Shown piece by piece: positions 5,442 through 6,418 of a DNA stretch of 6,418 bases. This stretch comes from Paracoccaceae bacterium (GTDB lineage Bacteria; Pseudomonadota; Alphaproteobacteria; Rhodobacterales; Rhodobacteraceae), in NCBI GenBank assembly GCA_007131945.1, contig SLPP01000075.1, positions 1-6,418 of the forward strand, in the 5' to 3' direction. The position numbers were made by a program, and so were the translations under genes. Numbering within the stretch: position 1 is the first letter of the stretch; each line of letters starts with the position of its first letter. The notes below the pieces were generated by a model that searched no databases, was not told where the DNA came from, and worked only from the letters and a program-made list of their open reading frames with translations.

Positions 5442-5843
5442 TCAGTCGCGGCCCAGGTATTGCGCCTCGCTCACCGGCTCCAGCCAGGTCGCGGTGCTGC
5501 CGTCCTCGGCCTCCTGGATGGCGATGTGGCTCATCGCGACCTCCGGCGCGGCGCCGTGCCAGTGCTTCTCGCCCGGCGCGAACCAGACCACGTCGCCCGG
5601 CCCGATCTCCTCGATCGGGCCGCCCTCGCGCTGGGCGCGGCCGAGCCCGGCGGTGACGATCAGCGTCTGGCCGAGCGGATGGGTGTGCCAGTTCGTGCGC
5701 GCGCCGGGCTCGAAGGTGACCAGGACCCCGGCGGCGCGGGCCGGCGGGTCGGGCTGGAAGAGCGGGTCCATGCGCACCGCGCCGGTGAACCACTCGGCCG
5801 GCGCGCGGCGCGAGGCGCGGGTTCCGTTTCGGCTGATCTGCAT
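5442..5843 (-). CDS. Single-domain cupin, hydroxynitrile-lyase-like
   Basis: A 133-residue single-domain metal-binding cupin. The first cupin motif contains the metal ligands H53, H55 (WHTHPLGQ) and Q59; the second gives H94 in GEKHWHG, with H96 and H106 nearby. Segments such as [32 protein letters not shown] and [20 protein letters not shown] resemble, as I remember it, the Granulicella tundricola cupin (R)-selective hydroxynitrile lyase, and the histidine and glutamine positions match its numbering. This makes a manganese- or iron-binding enzyme likely. Hydroxynitrile lyase activity was found by screening, however, and the natural substrate of these bacterial cupins is uncertain; a quercetinase-like or carboxymuconolactone-type role is possible. 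No signal peptide is seen. GGAGG lies 5 nt before the ATG. It follows pgi on the same strand by 105 bp, with no clear functional link. Confidence 0.8.
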   Translation of the reverse strand: MQISRNGTRASRRAPAEWFTGAVRMDPLFQPDPPARAAGVLVTFEPGARTNWHTHPLGQTLIVTAGLGRAQREGGPIEEIGPGDVVWFAPGEKHWHGAAPEVAMSHIAIQEAEDGSTATWLEPVSEAQYLGRD

Positions 5844-5948
5844 CGGGGCCTCCGTCTGTGCTGATCCGATGATGGCACGGAAGCCGGGGCGAGGCGAGGG
5901 GCCGCGTCCGGCGAGCGCCCCCGCCGGCGACCGCCGCCCCGTCGCCGA
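5844..5948 (-). other. pgi-cupin intergenic spacer
   Basis: This 105-bp GC-rich gap lies between two genes of the same strand. The only structure I see is a 6-bp inverted repeat, CCGGCG (5908-5913) / CGCCGG (5922-5927), not followed by a T-run. Whether the cupin gene is co-transcribed with pgi cannot be told from this. Confidence 0.4.
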
Positions 5949-6418
5949 TCAGCCGGCGAGGCGGCGCAGCGCGCCCAGAAGCTGCAGTGTCGAGCCGTCG
6001 CGCCCGGCGGCCTCGGCCCGGCCCTCGACCATCGGCAGGAGCGATTGGGCCAGTTCCTTGCCCAGCTCCACCCCCCACTGGTCGAAGGAATTGATCCCGA
6101 GGATCGTCCCCTCGACGAAGACCCGGTGCTCGTAGAGCGCCAGGATCGCGCCCAGCGTCGCCGGCGTCAGGCGCGGATAGATCAGCGTCGTCGAGGGCCG
6201 GTTGCCGGGGCAGACACGGTGCCGCGCCAGCCGCTCGGCGGCCTTGCCGCGCAGCCCGGACGCGGCGGCGGCGGCGCGCGCCTGCTCGAGGCTGCGGCCG
6301 CGCATCAGCGCCTCGGACTGCGCCAGGCAATTGGCGACGAGAAGCGCGTGGTGATGGGCGAGCGCCGGTTCGTGGCCCTTCGCGGCGAGCAGGAACTCGC
6401 AGGGCACGACCTGCGTGC
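5949..6418 (-). CDS. pgi: Glucose-6-phosphate isomerase, C-terminal part (cut by the window edge)
   Basis: Cytosolic isomerase converting glucose 6-phosphate and fructose 6-phosphate. Only the last 155-156 codons are in the window; the frame stays open to the right edge, reading [20 protein letters not shown] at the start. Family hallmarks are the [20 protein letters not shown] segment with the catalytic-region histidine, then [15 protein letters not shown], and PGI signature 2, [14 protein letters not shown], whose final lysine is an active-site residue. The protein ends shortly after, at [10 protein letters not shown], a normal end for the family. A GTG at 6407 is an internal valine codon, not a start, because the conserved sequence continues upstream of it. 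The 5' part and promoter are outside the window. Confidence 0.96.
   Translation of the reverse strand, partial: TQVVPCEFLLAAKGHEPALAHHHALLVANCLAQSEALMRGRSLEQARAAAAASGLRGKAAERLARHRVCPGNRPSTTLIYPRLTPATLGAILALYEHRVFVEGTILGINSFDQWGVELGKELAQSLLPMVEGRAEAAGRDGSTLQLLGALRRLAG

Noticed and set aside
5392..6330. Minus-strand open frame (312 codons) overlapping pgi and the cupin gene in another frame
   Set aside because: It is a frame-shifted reading across two well-identified genes and their spacer, with Arg/Ala/Gly-rich composition and no domain.

Overview
The window is very GC-rich, densely coded chromosomal DNA. It looks like an alphaproteobacterium of the Rhodobacteraceae (Rhodobacter/Rhodovulum/Paracoccus-like). 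The reasons are the codon bias (third positions almost all G or C), the alphaproteobacterial form of Ffh, and an L-malyl-CoA/beta-methylmalyl-CoA lyase (Mcl1) of the type used in the ethylmalonyl-CoA pathway. I see no insertion sequence, phage gene, tRNA, rRNA, CRISPR array or other sign of mobile DNA. Species cannot be fixed from the sequence alone.

Layout, left to right. (1) 1-952, minus: the first 317 codons of ffh, the signal recognition particle GTPase; its M domain lies beyond the left edge. (2) 953-1239: an intergenic stretch with an AT-richer patch and two inverted repeats. (3) 1240-4146, minus: a three-gene operon transcribed dgcN -> dgcA -> dat. It encodes a DUF1611-family D-glutamate N-acetyltransferase, an enolase-superfamily N-acetyl-D-glutamate racemase (formerly annotated as dipeptide epimerase) and a PLP fold-type IV D-amino-acid transaminase. 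(4) 4147-4337: a 191-bp divergent control region with several TTGC-type half-sites in palindromic arrangement. (5) 4338-5297, plus: mcl1, the only plus-strand gene. (6) 5298-5441: a convergent spacer with a strong hairpin next to the following gene's stop. (7) 5442-5843, minus: a small single-domain cupin that closely resembles the bacterial cupin hydroxynitrile lyases. (8) 5949-6418, minus: the 3' end of pgi, glucose-6-phosphate isomerase; its 5' part lies beyond the right edge.

How the genes may work together. DgcN and DgcA together turn D-glutamate into N-acetyl-L-glutamate, which can re-enter arginine/glutamate metabolism. The transaminase downstream would exchange D-glutamate, D-alanine and their 2-oxo acids, so the operon reads as a D-amino-acid (D-glutamate) utilisation unit, probably for peptidoglycan-derived or environmental D-amino acids. 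mcl1, divergent from it, serves acetyl-CoA/glyoxylate metabolism. The shared upstream region raises the possibility of coordinated control, but no regulator gene is in the window. The most unusual items are the complete dgcN-dgcA-dat trio, the GCGCA-N8-TGCGC palindromes at both ends of that operon, the DUF1611 acetyltransferase with a P-loop, and the hydroxynitrile-lyase-like cupin.
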